Below, piece by piece: positions 34,001-45,762 of a stretch of DNA of 64,000 nt; within the stretch, counting starts at the first letter, position 1, and every line of letters starts with the position of its first letter. The DNA comes from Scenedesmus sp. ARA3 (taxonomy: Eukaryota > Chlorophyta > Chlorophyceae > Sphaeropleales > Scenedesmaceae). The DNA lies in contig RWJK01000793.1 in NCBI GenBank assembly GCA_004335835.1, positions 1-64,000 on the forward strand, in the 5' to 3' direction. Position numbers and translations under genes: made by a program. The notes under the pieces were generated by a model that had not been told where the DNA came from, searched no databases, and saw only the letters and a program-made list of their open reading frames with translations.

Positions 34001-37000
34001 TTGGTGCTACCTTATGTATGGCCTAACAACAGACACCCGATGCTGGCCATGCAATGTCATTGCAGCCAACCCTAACCTCCCCAGCCAACCCTAACCCCGC
34101 ACCTGTAGATCCTGTCCTTGAGCACAGCCACGCTGGTGCTGGCCTCCCCGGGCACCATCTCCAGGTAGCGCAGCGCGGCACCCAGCCGGCCCTGCAGGAA
34201 ACAGACACAGCACATCGTGAGAAGCAGAGAAGCAATATAACATCTGCAATGAGATGCGAGGCATGGCGCAGGCAGGTTGTGAGTGTGGCCTTGGTTGGCA
34301 TATATCACAACGCAGTTTGTTTGATTATTGACTTTTTGAGGACGGGCAGCAGCCATCACAGCAGCAAGGTGGACACGCAGGAACCCCGCTAACCAAACGC
34401 AAACGTCCAAACATAAACAACACGGCTGAAGCAGCGCCAGCAGCAGGCAGCGCACGCCAACGCACCTGCGTGGCCAGCGTGCCGGCGTATGTGGTCACGA
34501 TGTCGGCAAGGCTGCTGCTGGCTGCCGCTGTGTTGGTGGCCAGCCCCAGCACCACGCTCTTCTCAATGACGGCCTGCAGGCACTCCACGCCGCTGCCAGC
34601 AGAGCTGCGCAGGCCCTTGCTCCAGTAGGCCACAGCCTGCACGCCAGCAAAAGTAGAAGATGATGAGAAAAAAGGAGGCGCATGGTTACATGCATGGTGT
34701 GCACCGGCAACAGGCTGCAGCGACTGCACGCCGCCACCAGCAGAGCTGCGCAGACCCTTGCTCCAGTAGGCCACAGCCTGCACGCCATAAAGAAGAACCA
34801 GGAATGTAAGTGGCTACAGCAGACTCGAAGCACCTCCTTTACGACATAAAAATCTAACACCTCAATGTGCATGCAAGGGCGCATGGGCTGTCCACGGCGC
34901 ACCGCATGCGCACATCACAGCCACCCACCTCCAGACACAGCACGTGCGCTCTAGCACCTTGTTGCGCTCACACTCTACAGTAACACCTCCGACCCCGCAC
35001 CTGGTCCACGTTGCCCGCGCAGATGTAGCAGAGGCTGGCTGCGTGCGCCATGCCTGTCTGCCCCAGCCTGCTGGCCAGCGCATCACAGAGGCTGGCCCAC
35101 TGCTCTGCGCCCGTGTATGTGGCCAGCACTGCCAGCGTCTCCCGCCACTGCGCCACGGGGCGGGTCTTGACCAGCGACATGTAGTCGCCGTCAACCATGG
35201 CGGAGATGACCTGCAGGACAGGTTGGATTGATAGCAGCAGCAGCAGCAGCAGCAATTTAGCGCTTCCTTGATGCAAAGAACATGTAAACTGTGCGTGGAG
35301 CCGATCACATTGCAAACTCAAGATCAAACAAGCACAAGCAGAAGCAGTGAAGTTCCCTGCACATGGAACTTCCAGTCTATGCTGCTGCTGCTGCTGGCGT
35401 CTCACCGCCATGTAGGGCCGCGGGTTGCGCCGCATGTAGCGCTGCATGGTGCGCTTGAAGAGCTCGGGGCCACCGATGTTGGCCACCAGCAGCGCGTCAG
35501 CCAGGCGGCCCGCCTTGAGGCAGGTGTCCACGGCGCCCTCGTAGTTGCCCACAAAGATGGCGCGCTGGATGTCGTCCTCCTGCAGAGGGCACCAACAAAC
35601 AATGTTGTCAAATGAAGTTTACAGTGTTGTTTATCGCACCCTCGTAGTTGCCCACAAAGATGGCGCGCTGGATGTCGTCCTCCTGCAGAGGGCACCAACA
35701 AACAATGTTGTCAAATGAAGTTTACAGTGTTGTTTATCGCACCCTCGTAGTTGCCCACAAAGATGGCACGCTGGATGTCGTCCTCCTGCGGCGCACGGTC
35801 AGTAAACTCGAGTTTGTGATTGTGATTGTGGTTTGACCTAGCAATTGCGTCCACCGCGCCCTCGTAGTTGCTCACAGTGATGGCGCGCTGGATGTCGTCC
35901 TCCTGCATGGGCAGGTCCATCTCAAATACTTTTTAGTCACGAGCATGGTTTGACCAACAGATGGGTACACCCTGTAACCCCTCTATCTATCTGACAAATG
36001 TGTACAGTCGTGGGGTGTAGTTGCCCACAAACATGGCGCGCTGGATGCCGTCCTCCTGCAATTGAACACCAATATCAACACAGCAACGATCAGATCAAGG
36101 CTGGCAACCTCATGGTTGATGCACAGACGTTGCTGCTGTCAGCACACAGGCAAGCAACACAAAACGCACGCCGCCGCCAGCGCACCCGTTCCGTGCCCTC
36201 CTGCACATGGTTGGCATCTGCCATCGGCGTCGCCGGCTCGCTGGCGCCACCGTTGCTCAGCCCCGCTGCGCCGCCGGCGCTCATGCCGCCCGCTGCTGCT
36301 GCTGCCGCCGCTGCTGCTGCTGCTGCATCGCCGCTGGGCTGCTCTGGCAGTGAGTCGAAGAAGCCGTGCGGGTCGTCTGCCTGGTTGAAGAAGTCTTCGG
36401 CTGCGCCCGGCACCTCAATGACTGGCTTGCCTGCATGCAAAAATCAAATAATGGTGAGGTCCTGCACAGTAGCACGCATATACTGCGGGCGAGCACAGCT
36501 AGGTGTGTACGTCCAATACCGTTACACATGTTTTGATACGGAGGGTCTGCACCTAACAGAGCCCAAGCCCTGTGGACGCCTATGCAAGCATCACGGGTCT
36601 GGCAACTGCACAGCTGTGATTGCCCATGCTGCTGCAAACAAATTGTTGGCCTCCGATTACACCAAAACCAACCAGCTGCTCCTGCAGAGCAGCGGTGGTG
36701 GCTCACACCTGTCAACAGGCAGCTGCACCATGCTGCATGGCAGGCTCCTCAGTTGCTCAGCTCCTCACCCACAGCCTAACTTGCCACCTGACCACAGCAG
36801 CAGAAACTCACCATCTCCCAGGCCCAGCTGCTCCATCGCAGAGTGCAGCTGCTGCCCCGCAACATCCACGCTGCTGCTGCCAGCAAGCCCGCCCGCAGCA
36901 TCGCCGCTGCCGCTGCCTGCTGCAGGTGCTGCTGCCTGCTGCAGCGCCTCAGCAAAGCCCAGCTTTGACAGCAGCTGCCGCCGTGCATCCTCTTCAAACA

Positions 37001-38906
37001 GCACACCCATGAAGGTCCACGTCTCGCTGTCTTCCTGCGCGCCTGTGGCTGCAGCGTCTGCCGCCTTGTGCGCACAGAACTCCTGCGCAGGCGGTAACAG
37101 CCCATATATGTGAGCAGCGTGCCGCAAGTTGCTACGTGTGTCGTGTTGTCGTTGAGCGGCATGTCTCAAACTTGCCACCCCACACGGTTCAACGAGATAC
37201 GCTAGAGACGCCAGACTGCCTAAATGCAACTACACATGCCTGTCAACCCCCAGCGGCACAACGAAAACTCGACTACTTAGACTGGCGCTGCTGCTGCTGC
37301 TGCTGCTTCAGCGCCGCCGCACCTGCAGCGCGGTCCTGTCCCGGCCCGACACCGCCGCCTCAAAGGCCTCGCTGTGCTCCACCAGCTTCGCCTCGGTCAC
37401 GACCTGGAGCAAAATCAGTACACGATTGCAAAACACACAGCATGCCTTAGACAGCGCCCAGCAGCAGGACAGCACGCAAAGTGGCGCGAGGTGGCGCACC
37501 AACCAGCACGTAAACACAACGTCATGGTTCTGTTGGCAGGCAGCACCCAGCAGCACAACAGTATACTATGTGCCAGATGCTTGTCACAGCTGTCTGGCAG
37601 CTAAACAAAAAATTCAGCACAAAAAGCACGGGAGCAATGATGAGTGCGTATTGCAATGTGCTGGAGCTGCAGGAGCCGGACTGTGCTGCAGCTGCCCAAC
37701 CTGCTGCCACCAGCAGCCACCAATGAAAGATTAAACAATGCAAGCGTTCTTTTTATATTGAGGCAGAGCACTAGACACCAATCTGCACCAGCAAAAGGAC
37801 GCCGCTCTCACCTGGGAGATGCTGATGGCGCCGGTGTCCACGGGCCGCACCTGCCCCGTCATGGGGTCCGTCACCTGCTGCTTGTGGTTGGCAAAGCTCA
37901 CCAGCCGCCCGCCGAAGCCAAAGCACACCCCAGCAGGGCGCTTCAGCCACGCCGGCGGCAGCTTCAGCGGCTTCACATCACCTATGTTGATACAGGAGGG
38001 CAATGCGACAGCATGTGTTATGCAATGTACAGTACTTGAGCAAGTGTTCCTGCCACGCCGGCGGCAGCTTCAGCGGCTTCACGTCCCCTATGTTGAGGAG
38101 GGATGTTGAGGAGGGGAAGCAGGGGAATGCAGCAGCAGGTGTTGTGCAAAGTACAGTACTTGGGCAAGTGGTCCTGCCACGCCAGCGGCGGCTTCAGCGG
38201 CTTGACGTCGCCTGCAAAGCAGCATGTACAGTACGGCGATGTCAACACACGCGTTGTGCAGCATAATGCATGCCTGTTGAGGCGCGCAACGCCCGCGCTG
38301 CTGCTGGAACCAGACGCTACGTTAGAAATCCAGCTGAGTCACCTGCTTCCGTCAGCCACACTGTGCTGTGCACACACACATAAGCACGTTCTATGTGCTG
38401 CACAGCCCCTGCACTCAGGCGCCCACTGCAGCGCTGCCCGCCATGTGGGTCCAGATCTGGTATTAGCGTTAGAACATCAGGGTCAGTCACTCATAACACG
38501 AGAGGACCTGTCGCAGCTGCAGCAAAGCCACGCACCGACTGCGTGCGTCACGCTGAAGTCTGCATTGAGCGTCTCCACCGCGCTGCCGGCCGTGCACTCC
38601 AGCACGTTACACAGCGACACGCGCCCGTCAAAGGTGGAGGTGCTGAACACGCCGGGGGTGGTGGGGCTCCACTGCAGATCAGCACACGGAGCACAGAGCA
38701 GCAGCACAGCAGAGCGTCAAAGGTGGAGGTGCTGAACACACCAGGCGTTGTGGGGCTCCACGGCGGCAACATGACGCAACAGCAACACAGTCAGCACGCG
38801 CTCAGCAAAATGGAGTCAACATAAGTACAACACGATTCCTGAGCTGCTGCAGTATGCGCTTCTAACTGGCCAGCCGACCAGCAACAACCCAGGCATCGGA
38901 CAGGGT

Positions 38907-38941
<35 letters not shown>

Positions 38942-40362
38942 GCACCTGCACGTCGAAGTTCCAGTTGTTGCTGCTGGGCAGCTCGCAGACCACATCCGTG
39001 GTGGCCACATCCCAGCAGATGGTGCGGTTGTCCTTGCTGCAGGACAGCAGCAGGCTGTGGTCCTGCGGGCACCAGCTCATGCCCAGCACCCCCTGCGGGA
39101 AGGGGAAAGGCAGCAGCAAACAGCAGAGTGCGAGGCAGCTCGTTCAGCACTGCCATTGGCCTACTGCAAACGATACACGCATCACGACATGCGCACGCAC
39201 AAGCAGCAGCAACAGCAGCCAAGGCACGGGTGACACATTGTTGTGACAACATTGGCACCGGATGATCACCAACTGTTCTCGCAACAAGACGCAAGCGCAG
39301 GTGAGCGCATGCTGTGCTTTGCAACTTGACGCTGCTGCTTCAGACGTCCCTCTGGCGCACCAGTGAAAATCAAGTGCATAGTTTGCAGACACAACGCACA
39401 CAGGAGTGCTGCCGCAACCACATCCACACTGCCACTGCATCCACGAGCTCCACACGGGCTCCACACAGGCGCGCTGCTGCGCACAGGTGTGCTGCCGCAA
39501 ACACATACACACTGCAGCTGCATCTACGAGCTCCACACCGGCGCCGCACAGCTCGCCACTGCACCTACCTTGGTGTGCCCCACAAACTCCTTGACTGGCG
39601 ACATGCTGTTGCGCAGGTCCCACATCTGCAGCGTGGGGCTGCGGTCGTCGTCACTGGCCACCACCAGCTGCGTGGCAACATCCGGGTTCCACTGCAGCAC
39701 CGAACAGCGCCGCTGGCTGCAAACACATGCACACGCAGAACCATTTGACAGACACAACACAAGACTCAGCTGTTGCAAGGTCAAACAGAAGTCTAGTGCA
39801 GGGACAGCTTCTCCCATGTGTCAAGGCCCATGGCATGCGCTGCGTCCACTCAAGCAAGCCGCTGCCAGCTGCTAACTACCAGCATCTGTCCTGCTGCTAC
39901 CGCCTGATCATTGCTGCCCGACTGCAGAGCTGCCTGGAATGCACCAACTTCAGCCTGCCAGCTGCAACAGCACGCTGCGCCAGCCTCACCTGTTTGGGTC
40001 CTTAAGGGTGATCACCGGCCGCTGCTTTTTGAGGTCCCACACGACTGTGGCTCCGTCCACCTGGGTGGCGGCAGGCGCAGGCAGACAGCATGGTCAAGCA
40101 GGTGGGTGAGAGTGAGACAGGCGGGAGAGTGAGACAGGCAGGAGAGTGAGACAGGCAAGAGAGTGAGACAGGCAGGAGAGTGAGACAAGCAGGGAGTGTG
40201 TGTGCATCTCAACAGCGCGTGCTGGCAGTTTCTTCTGCTTAGCAAGCACTGCCTGTGGCTTGGAGGTCGGCGCCGCTGTTACGCGCGAGGGTCGACCAGC
40301 TGCTGCTGCTGCTGCTGCAGGCAGCTGCCTGTGCAGCCGACGCTGCTGGTGTCCCCCTCTCC

Positions 40363-40399
<37 letters not shown>

Positions 40400-41787
40400 G
40401 CACCTGTGTGGACGCCAGGATGTGCTGCACCTTCCTGTTCCAGCTGATGTAAGTGATCTCTGGTGCTGCTGCAGCACCGGGCGCCCCTGTTGTCGGGCCC
40501 TGCGCGTAGCAAGGTGTTGCGGAAACAAGCATGCATGCAGGACAGAAAAACAGGCCATTGCTGAGCCGGGTGCATCGACGCACACATCAGCGCAGCGCAG
40601 CGTGGATGCACACATCAGTGCAAGGGTACTGGCGCGCGCTTCTGCTGCTGCTGCTGCAAGCAGGCAGCACTTGCCCGCAACACCTGACACCCGCCCTGTG
40701 CTGCTGCTGCTGACAATGGCGATGATGACGCCAACAACGGTGCTCGTTGGTGGTCAGCTGTGCTGCTGCTGCTCTGCTGCTGCTGTTGCACTGCTGGCCG
40801 CGACCAGCAGCTGGCCAGCGCACACCTTGAGTGCTGGGTACAGAGAGGGTTGCGCAGGCGCTGCCACATCCCAGATGCATAGCTCGCCACCTGCTGCTCC
40901 TGATGCCAGCAGGTTGGGGCTGAAGCTGTTGAACTCTAGCCCTTTGACCTGTGATACACAGGTGCAGTTGTACAATAGTATCGCAGATGATGCTGTGCAT
41001 GCTGCAAGTGCTGCGCGCAGCGGCTAGCTGCATGTCTGACAGAGGTGTACACGAGGAAGTGCGATGCAGCTGACGCATGAATTTTGAACCACTGCATGGG
41101 AAAAGCATTGGGGACAGCAACAAAAGCATGTGCGCAGGTCATATCAACTGGATCACAGTCAGTTGTGACGCGACCAGTTGCTGCTGTTGGTGCTACACTG
41201 CAGGCCTGCTGCTCTGCTGCAGCACATAACCACTCACCGCTCCAGCATGCTTCTGCATCTTAGACAGCAGAGGGTTGTGGCCGGATCCGTCCACGATGGC
41301 AGCCGGGTTCCAGAGGCAAATGCTGCCATCTGCCAAACCGCCAGCAAGTATGCCATACTGCAGCAGGAGAAATCAGGTCAGAGAGTGTGGTGCCTGATAC
41401 GTCACAAACACAATCTAAATCAGGCCTTACCGGCAGTTGTGCTGCATCTGAGGGCTTGTTGCCCCACGCTAGTCTGTGGAAGCGCTCTGGCACCGGTACG
41501 TGGCCCGCGAGTGCAGGGCTGGCGTCACTGGATGCGAAGTCGACCTTGAAAATCTGCGTTTAAAACATCTTCAGTGATCCAGAGCTCCAGATGGACTAAA
41601 TACTGCTTATGCTCCCCAACCAAACGAGCGATGTCCTTCACTGCTGCACGCCACCAACCTCGAGCACGGAGCTGGTGCTAAAGGACATATCAATGGCACC
41701 GGCAACTGTGCCACATGCCAGCAGGCTGGGTCCCTGCACGGGACACCAGCCCACAGTTGCACTCCTGTCAATGTGCAGCTTCGCCAT
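31076..41787 (-). CDS. SEC31: SEC31, COPII outer-coat subunit (1308 aa)
   Basis: Twenty-one exons: 41787-41659, 41553-41431, 41357-41238, 40948-40826, 40499-40404, 40060-39990, 39716-39569, 39092-38946, 38671-38536, 37981-37812, 37403-37323, 37082-36812, 36430-36186, 35579-35406, 35210-35001, 34636-34466, 34191-34103, 33598-32983, 32754-32193, 31554-31400, 31165-31076. All phases fit (1309 codons). SEC31 pairs with SEC13 to build the cage of ER-to-Golgi vesicles. Residues 1-364 are a WD40 propeller ([47 protein letters not shown] are family signatures). Residues 365-450 hold the blade that recruits SEC13, and about 450-835 the alpha-solenoid ([20 protein letters not shown]). Residues 835-1227 are Gly/Tyr/Gln/Pro-rich disorder with poly-Gln, and 1228-1308 the helical C-terminal domain ([18 protein letters not shown]). 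ATG 41787 is the first in frame. Six exons have junction copies in neighbouring introns. Confidence 0.95.
31620..32055 (-). repeat. Four extra copies of the SEC31 exon 20 acceptor junction
   Basis: Exon 20 truly begins at 31554. Copies of its first 25-55 bp, each preceded by an AG acceptor, begin at about 31694, 31837, 31933 and 32042 (spacings about 140, 143, 96, 109). The encoded KREMDDNSR recurs in each. The nearest copies also duplicate about 90 bp of adjoining intron almost identically; distal ones have diverged. A further GGCGGCTGTT trace at about 32105 may be another. Confidence 0.95.
33849..34020 (-). repeat. Two extra copies of the SEC31 exon 17 donor junction
   Basis: The genuine exon 17 ends at 34103 (LKDRIYR, donor GTGCGG). 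About 45 bp of its end recurs with last bases 33971 (donor GTGGGG) and 33852 (donor GTGCGG), spacings 132 and 119 bp, inside the following intron. Confidence 0.95.
34715..34785 (-). repeat. Extra copy of the SEC31 exon 16 acceptor junction
   Basis: The first 50 or so bases of exon 16 ([14 protein letters not shown]) and the preceding GCGTGCAG acceptor recur 141 bp upstream (first coding base 34777 against the genuine 34636). Confidence 0.95.
35620..36060 (-). repeat. Four extra copies of the SEC31 exon 14 acceptor junction
   Basis: The genuine exon 14 starts at 35579. Copies of its first 40-60 bp ([16 protein letters not shown]) start at 35682, 35785, 35902 and 36055 (spacings 103, 103, 117, 153), each directly after a CAG acceptor. 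The two nearest also duplicate the intron segment CACCAACAAACAATGTTG almost unchanged, so they are recent. Confidence 0.95.
38040..38216 (-). repeat. Two extra copies of the SEC31 exon 10 acceptor junction
   Basis: The genuine exon 10 starts at 37981 ([12 protein letters not shown]). Copies start at about 38087 and 38211, 106 and 124 bp apart, both after AG. The outermost has the best consensus acceptor (GCTTTGCAG) yet leads to a frame without a usable donor, so it is a strong decoy. Confidence 0.9.
38712..38760 (-). repeat. Extra copy of the SEC31 exon 9 start, acceptor lost
   Basis: [15 protein letters not shown] (genuine first base 38671) recurs 89 bp upstream (first base 38760). The bases before the copy are CCG rather than AG, so this copy cannot act as an acceptor. 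Confidence 0.9.
39406..39545. repeat. Two-copy 83-bp tandem repeat in a SEC31 intron
   Basis: GTGCTGCCGCAA at 39406 recurs at 39489, and similarity continues through CATCCACGAGCTCCACAC with scattered mismatches. It lies in intron 7, beginning close to the exon 7 donor. Confidence 0.8.
40109..40193. repeat. 17-bp minisatellite, five units
   Basis: Five consecutive units of AGAGTGAGACAGGCAGG with single-base variants at units 1, 3 and 5, inside SEC31 intron 5. The unit is not a multiple of three and is non-coding. Confidence 0.95.
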
Positions 41788-42155
41788 CCTGCTCTCTCCT
41801 TTGTGATCCTGTTCAATCAAATTACTTCATGTTTTTTAATTTGCAAACAGCCACATGCCTGGCCAAGGCGGGCTGCAAGTGAGCGTGCCTCAAGTTGTAC
41901 TACAGCAGCAGTTTGTCAGTTGCTCAGCATGCCAGAACCTCAGCGGCACAAAGCTTAACACAAAAGCAGGCACAGCACGGCATTAACAGCCCGTCGAAGT
42001 TTTATTTTGCATTTTGCTGCTTGCAAATATCCTGCTCTTATGCAAGTTGGGTGGCTGTGCGCTGTCTTCAGCCTTATGGGGGAGAGAGATGCACTGGTCT
42101 AATGCCAGACAGCAGTGGCACTTGAACAACAAAAAAAACGACACACGTTCCCCGA
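41788..42155. promoter_or_regulatory. SEC31 upstream region
   Basis: A 368-bp spacer between the SEC31 start and the stop of the next minus-strand gene. It must hold the SEC31 promoter and the 3' UTR of its neighbour. T- and A-rich patches occur at about 42000-42015 and 42130-42140. No ORF is supported. Confidence 0.5.
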
Positions 42156-43294
42156 TTACATGTGAGCAGAGGCACACCACCTGGATACTGTCAATGCCGA
42201 CTGGCACAGCCCTGGATGCACTTTGCAGGAAGCAGCAGCACCCTGCAGCACCTCCCGCAGCTGCTGGGCGGCCTGCTGCTGCCAGCCTCTGCATGCAGCA
42301 GCTGCTGTCTCGACATCGCTGGTGCTGTTGCTGCTACATACAGCAGCACCAGCACCAGCGCCACTGCTGGCCCCAAGTGTGTCAACCAGCTGCAGCATGC
42401 CGGCTGCCAGGTCAAGTGCCTGTGTCTGCTGCAGCGACAGTGGGACAGCACCAGCATTAGTTTTGTCAGCGCTGGCAGCACGTCCCTTCGCACTGCCACC
42501 TTGCTGTTGCTGCGGGCCCTGCCGCTGCTCTGCAAGCAGCTGCAGCCCCTCTGCCAGCTGCTGCTGGCCCTCTCCTTGCAGCAGCTGCTTCAAGCACTCC
42601 AGCACAACAGCAGGAACGCCGCCGCTACCTGCAGCTGCAGCACCTGACGTTGCTGCAAGCTCCTGCACAGGCAGACCTTGCTGCTGCTGCTGCTGCTGCT
42701 GCTCGCTGTCTGTTGTGAGCAGTTGCTGCAGTAGCCACAGCCTGGCAGGCATCTTCATACCAAAGCGCACCGGCAGCAGGATGTGCTGCAGCACCTCCTG
42801 CACCTTGCTGCTGCTGCTGCTGCTGCTGTTGCTGCTGCCAGCGCCTACTGCAGCTGCACTGCTGAGGCATCTGCGCACACAGCTTGCAAGCAGCTGAGCT
42901 AGGGGTGAGTCAGCCTCAAAATGGCTGAGCAAGCACAACATAGGCTGCAGCACCTTCCAAGGCACCAGCAACTCGCTTGCTGCGCTTCGCTCTCGTTGCT
43001 GCTGCTGCTGCGCTGCCAAGCCTGCAGCAGTGTTGCCTGCAGGACGAAGCACCCCAGTGCTCTGTGCTGCAGCTTGCCGCTGCTCCAGCTGCTGCCGCCA
43101 TGCTGCTGCTACCGCATCCTGCAAGCGGGCTGGTGCTGCATTCAGTGCTTCTGCCAGGTAGCGAGCAGACACGAGCACTTCGCCGGCTGCAGGCAGCAAC
43201 AGCCCATCTGCAGCTAGAAGCTGTGCTAATGCAGCTAATGCAGGGAGGGCAGTGGTGGGTCCTGCAGCTGTTGCAGTGCTTGCCTGCTGGCTGA

Positions 43295-43325
<31 letters not shown>

Positions 43326-44444
43326 TGCTTGCAAGACAAGCACCGGTACCACGTGCCTGCACACCCAGGTGGCATTCACATTGGGTGCATCAGGCATCAC
43401 CTGTTTCAGCGGCACAGCAAACGCCTGCGCTGCTGCCGCCGCAGCCGCTGCCATCCCCGGTTGGTGCTGCTGCTGCTGCGGCTGCTTGCCTTTGCCGCCT
43501 TTCTTGCCCTGCTGCTGTTTCTTGCCCTGGCATGCACTGTCAGGCAAGGGCCTCCATTGCTTTGCAGCCTCTGCCAGCAGCTGCCTAAGGTGGCTGCTGG
43601 CTTCAGCATGACTTTTGCCTGCAGCTGCATGACTGTTGATTGGCCGCATTACTGCTGCTGCTGCTGCTTGATTTTCTGCAGGACCTCCTGCTGCTGCTGC
43701 AGCTGGTGCTGCTACACCCATCACAATGCGCACCAGCTGCAGCACAAGCTCAGGCCCTGTGTTGCTCAGCTGCTGCAGCCACTGCGCTAGCGCTGCTGGC
43801 GCCTGCAGCCCCGCTCCTGCTGCATCCTGAGCACCACAACCGGGGGCAGTAGCAGCAGCAGCAGTAGCTGGCGTTGCAACCGGCGGTGTCACTTGCAGGC
43901 ACAGCTGTCTGTACAGCCAGCTCCCATACTGCAGTGCCTGTTCAGCCGTATCGCTTTTGCCCGCTATAGTGGCTGCCGCTGCTGCCGCTGCAGGAGGTAC
44001 CAAGTGCCGGCTGCCATGCTGCAGGACTTCACAGCAGCATAGCCCAATGAGCAGCTGCAACCCAAGCTGCTTGGCCGGCATGCCGGCTTCGCCGCTGCTG
44101 CTGGGCTTCTGGTTTTGCTGCTGCTGCTGCAGCTCGTCCTGCTGTATTAGGCGTGTTTTTTCCGCTGCTGGCTCTGTACTAAAGTGGCCTCCGTTTGGTT
44201 CATCTGCCGCAGCAGATGCTGCCTGCTGCTGGGCCAGCCTGGTGCCCTCTGCTACTGCCGTTGCCAGTGCCAGCTGCACCAGCGCCAGCTGCTGATGTGG
44301 CACAGCTGCCAGTAGACAGTCTACCAGCCAGCTCAAGGCAGTTCCAAGTCGCTGCTGCTGCTGCTCACTGTGCGTGTTCTGCACTGCTGGTGCTTCGCGG
44401 CTGCCTCCTGCTGCCCCTCTCAAAGGCCGCGCGCTGCTGGCTGC

Positions 44445-44482
<38 letters not shown>

Positions 44483-45692
44483 GCAATGCCCACAGCTCTT
44501 GGCAGGTGCATGTAGATAGGTACGCCACCACGCTGCATACTACTGCCCCCTGCTGCGGCCAGCAGCTGCCCAGCTGGCTGGGTGCTTTAAATAGTGCTGC
44601 CAGGTCTCTGCGGGGCGGCGTGGTTAGATTCGTGCAGCCTGGGAGCTGCAGGAATGCTTGCAGGACAGGCCCGCAGTGCAGAGGGCTCGCAGCCACATGC
44701 GCCTGCAGCACAGCATCAAGGAGGCACCTACACGCATTGCAGATGGCAGTGGGTGAGCTCGGCAGTAGAGTGGCAGATGGGTTGAATGATGGAGTGTGCA
44801 TGTTGCTGGGATCAATGTAGCTGCAAAAGTACCAAAGACAGCAGGAGCGCTGTAGCACTGGACACGCCTGTCTGTGTGCCCGCTTCGGTTACAGAGGCGG
44901 TTTGTTTAATCACAAACAAGAAGCGTACCTGAACTGCTTGGGGTAGGTGGCAGCCACCTGCTCAAACAAAAAGCCTTCAAACCATGGCTGCTGCTGGCTC
45001 GCCTGCAGCAGCGACAGCATGCCTGCAATCTTCTGGCTGCGCAAAGGCACTTGGTCCTTGCTGTCTGATGCGTCCTGCCATGCTGCTGCAAGCGCTGCCT
45101 GGAGGGCCTGGGAGGTCTGCTGCGTCATCCAGTAGATATAAGTCGCTACTTTGTGTTGTAGGTATTTTGTATCATCATCGGATGCCAAGTCAGGGATGTG
45201 TAGGATCTACAGAGTTTCACTGTGGATTGGGCTGGCAGCCATACAGAAAGTGCAAGTGACTGTTAGGCTGCCTTGCTGGCACATGCAAGCACTGTACCAG
45301 CTGTAGCATGTACTGCAGCTTACAGGTCGCTTGCAGGCGCAAGCAGCAGACGTCTGCCAAAACCTCGATGAAACCATCTGCTGTCCCTTGGGCTCAGGTA
45401 TGTTCATCCTCTTCGGGTGCACAACGAAGATGAACGGAAGATCCGGAGTCTAGATCAAAATAATATCAGTTCTTATAGCGTTGATAGTCTTGTCAGCACA
45501 CAGCAGGCACGATGCAGACCACAGCCCTGTCATCCCGTCCGAGTTTGGCGAGGGCCAGCTGCGGCAGGATCTCACGCCCGAGGGCAGTCAGGGTGAATCT
45601 TAGTGTTGTCAAGGCAGCTTCAAAGCAACAAGAGACCCAGCAGGCGCAGACACCAGGTGAGCAGCAGTAGCAGCAGTAGCACCTCGAGGCAT
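42156..45692 (-). CDS. Large Ala/Gln/Leu-rich orphan protein (1064 aa)
   Basis: Five exons: 45692-45683 (only 10 nt, ATG plus two codons and one base), 45617-45502, 45449-45324, 45206-44929 and 44820-42156; phases agree and the sum is 1065 codons. The first 85 residues look like a beta-rich domain (LRFTLTALGREILPQL, LPFIFVVHPKRMNIPEP). Then comes a helical region (KYLQHKVATYIYWM, SQKIAGMLSLLQAS). The 888-codon last exon encodes Ala/Leu/Gln-rich helices broken by poly-Gln runs and a Lys-rich patch (KKQQQGKKGGKGKQ). The helical periodicity suggests an alpha-solenoid scaffold, but I cannot name the family. The start is inferred: it is the only nearby ATG that splices in phase into exon 2. Its start lies 70 bp from that of the divergent plus-strand gene. 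Confidence 0.65.
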
Positions 45693-45762
45693 GTTGATCT
45701 TTTTCAGCACAGTTGTGCCAGTGTATGGCTGTGACCGCATCTGATTGGTTTATCATTCAAAC
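45693..45762. promoter_or_regulatory. 70-bp bidirectional start-to-start spacer
   Basis: Only 70 bp separate the ATG codons of the minus-strand orphan (45692) and the plus-strand membrane protein (45763). It contains GATTGG (CCAAT on the minus strand) near 45743. Transcript starts must overlap or sit extremely close. The count depends on the inferred 10-nt first exon of the minus gene. Confidence 0.5.

Noticed and set aside
35579..36060. Regularly spaced repeats before SEC31 exon 14, as a CRISPR array or extra exons
   Set aside because: Units carry an acceptor but no usable donor or open continuation; only the innermost leads to a full exon.
40200..41027. 275-codon plus-strand open frame
   Set aside because: Antisense to SEC31 exons 4 and 5 and their triplet-rich introns; no start context or domain.
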